Source: Moniliella sp. 'wahieum' (lineage: Eukaryota > Basidiomycota > Moniliellomycetes > Moniliellales > Moniliellaceae). Taken from it: a DNA stretch of 64,000 nt. Where the stretch lies: contig RSEE01000066.1 in the NCBI GenBank assembly GCA_003971905.1, forward strand, positions 333,583 through 397,582. Direction: 5' to 3'. Both the position numbers and the translations under genes were made by a program. The notes under the pieces were generated by a model. It had not been told where the DNA came from and did no database searches. It worked only from the letters and a program-made list of their open reading frames with translations. How positions within the stretch are numbered: position 1 is the first letter of the stretch; each line of letters starts with the position of its first letter. Shown here in pieces: positions 63,067-64,000 of the stretch.

Positions 63067-63205
63067 ACTGTGAACTGTTAACCGTTCCACCGTTCCACCG
63101 TCCCCGTTACCGGTTACCCTTTCCACCGTTAACCCGTTTACCACGTTGACCCGTTTACCGCGTTCCACCGTTAACCCGTTTACGCGTTCCACCATTTAAC
63201 CATGT
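63067..63205. repeat. CCGTT(T/A)ACC minisatellite directly after the SPA2 stop codon
   Basis: About a dozen imperfect units of 9-14 bases (ACCGTTCC, ACCGTTAACCCGTTT, ACCACGTTGACCCGTTT) run from the stop codon for about 140 bp, so they lie in the presumed 3' UTR. Variants contain GTTAAC and ACGCGT. Confidence 0.75.
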
Positions 63206-63832
63206 AAAAAATGCCCCCCCCCCCCCCGGCCTCCCCTCCCGGGACGCTTGGGTTGTTGGCGATGGATTGATATTGATTAATCATTGTCACTGGCCGATGG
63301 GGGGGGGGTGCTCTCTGCTGTGTTTTCTCTCTGCTTGCCGTCTCCCCCTTCCTCCCCTCGCTCATTTTCTCTTCCCGTTGCCCCCCCCCCCCCCGTTGTG
63401 GACGATTTCTTGTACCGATGTTTGCATTTTTTTGGCTCTTGCCTCGTCGGCGTAATTGTGCGACTCCTCTGTTCTGCTTGCTCTGCTCTGCCTACTGGCT
63501 CTACTGCTTTGCCCTACGGTCGATCGATCGGTCCCGGATCGAGGATCGAGGATCTAATGCACCAAGCGCGATCCTAACCCCCCTCGCGTACCCTCCCCTC
63601 CCCTCCCCTCCCCTCCCTGCTCTGCATCGGGCGAGGACCATCCCATGGCTGTCTACTATATACAAGGCGGGGTATTAGTTCTTGGTTTCTTGGTTCTTGT
63701 TCTTGGTTCTTGTTGGTTATGGCGGTTGCGGGCGAGAGCGGGAGCGAGAGACCGCTAGGTCTGGCAGAGTGAGGCAGTAGAAGTTCTTTCTTCCTTACGC
63801 GGCGCGACCGGTCAGGGGCGACCGGTCAGATC
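63206..63832. other. intergenic region with long C and G homopolymers
   Basis: Contains C runs of about 16 (63212-63227) and 14 (63380-63393), a G run (about 63299-63308), CGATCGATCGATCGG at about 63521-63535, a CCCCT tandem tract (63592-63616) and TTCTTGGTT repeats (63677-63713). No gene recognised. The homopolymers are places where assembly errors are likely. Confidence 0.5.
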
Positions 63833-64000
63833 TCAGAGCAGCACCGCACAGACGTACATGCAAAGGGGGTCCCGGGGTACCGGTTTCTCGGCGAGGAAGC
63901 CGAGGTAGGCCGACGCAGAGGCCGACGCTGCAGGAGGAAACGCGGGCGTGTTCGTGCCAAAGACGAAAGGACTGGGCAATAGCTTGGTCCAACGCCACCA
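63833..64000 (-). CDS. possible 3' end of a gene cut by the right edge
   Basis: Reading inward from the right edge on the minus strand, one frame is open for about 55 codons to a TGA at 63835-63833: KLLPSPFVFGTNTPAFPPAA, then SASASAYLGFLAEKPVPRDP, then LCMYVCAVLL. The other frames also stay open for similar distances, so the call is weak. No domain is recognised. Confidence 0.25.
   Translation of the reverse strand, partial: WWRWTKLLPSPFVFGTNTPAFPPAASASASAYLGFLAEKPVPRDPLCMYVCAVLL

Noticed and set aside
1-64000. transposons, retroelements, CRISPR arrays, secondary-metabolite clusters
   Set aside because: No reverse transcriptase, transposase, integrase, terminal repeats, regularly spaced repeats, or PKS/NRPS/terpene motifs were recognised in any frame.

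Overview
This window is nuclear DNA of a GC-rich fungus, most likely a basidiomycete that grows by polarised or filamentous growth. The evidence is the gene set (Rac GTPase, kinesin-1 with a fungal-type tail, Sog2, Spa2, Msb1/Mug8, VTC1, Iwr1, haspin, GH79) and many short introns of about 50-130 nt with GTRNGT donors, CTGAC or TACTAAC branch sites and CAG/TAG acceptors. No bacterial, organellar, viral or intact transposon sequence is visible. The species cannot be named from the sequence alone.

Layout, left to right. 0-8 kb: a partial Sog2-like LRR protein (minus), VTC1 (minus), IWR1 (plus), ribosomal protein eL18 (minus) and a Tra2-like RRM/RS splicing factor (plus). 9-16 kb: a Ser/Thr-rich single-pass membrane protein (plus), a hidden 25-residue ribosomal protein eL41 whose start codon is split by an intron, and a small three-repeat hypothetical protein. 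16-24 kb: a sorting nexin-3-like PX protein, a membrane-anchored GH79 glycosidase and a second Ser/Thr-rich membrane protein (all minus). 24-34 kb: a large disordered protein with a possible degenerate bromodomain, kinesin-1 heavy chain, and an unknown proline-rich spliced gene (all plus). 35-45 kb: an Msb1/Mug8-domain protein, Rac1, a small spliced gene head-to-head with haspin, and haspin. 45-52 kb: a third Ser/Thr-rich membrane protein (plus), an unassigned stretch with several good splice sites, and COPI beta-prime (Sec27, minus). 52-64 kb: a large disordered unknown protein (minus), a small unknown spliced gene (minus), a J-domain protein (plus), the polarisome scaffold Spa2 (plus), and the possible 3' end of a gene cut by the right edge.

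Functional theme. Several genes belong to one cell-biological axis, polarised growth and the cell surface: Sog2 (RAM pathway), Rac1, Msb1/Mug8, Spa2, kinesin-1, SNX3 and Sec27 trafficking, and three mucin-like membrane proteins plus an anchored GH79 enzyme. They do not form an operon. Whether the grouping is more than chance cannot be judged here.

Most important caution. Almost every long conserved gene is interrupted by one or more single-base frame changes, while neighbouring frames carry perfect family sequence. Usually one base is missing, often from a doubled base or a homopolymer. Essential single-copy genes (Sec27, eL18) and well-conserved ones (Rac1, kinesin-1, IWR1) are all affected, which points to uncorrected indels in the assembly rather than pseudogenes. 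CDS coordinates below therefore give the outer limits of each gene. The internal frame is not continuous unless stated.
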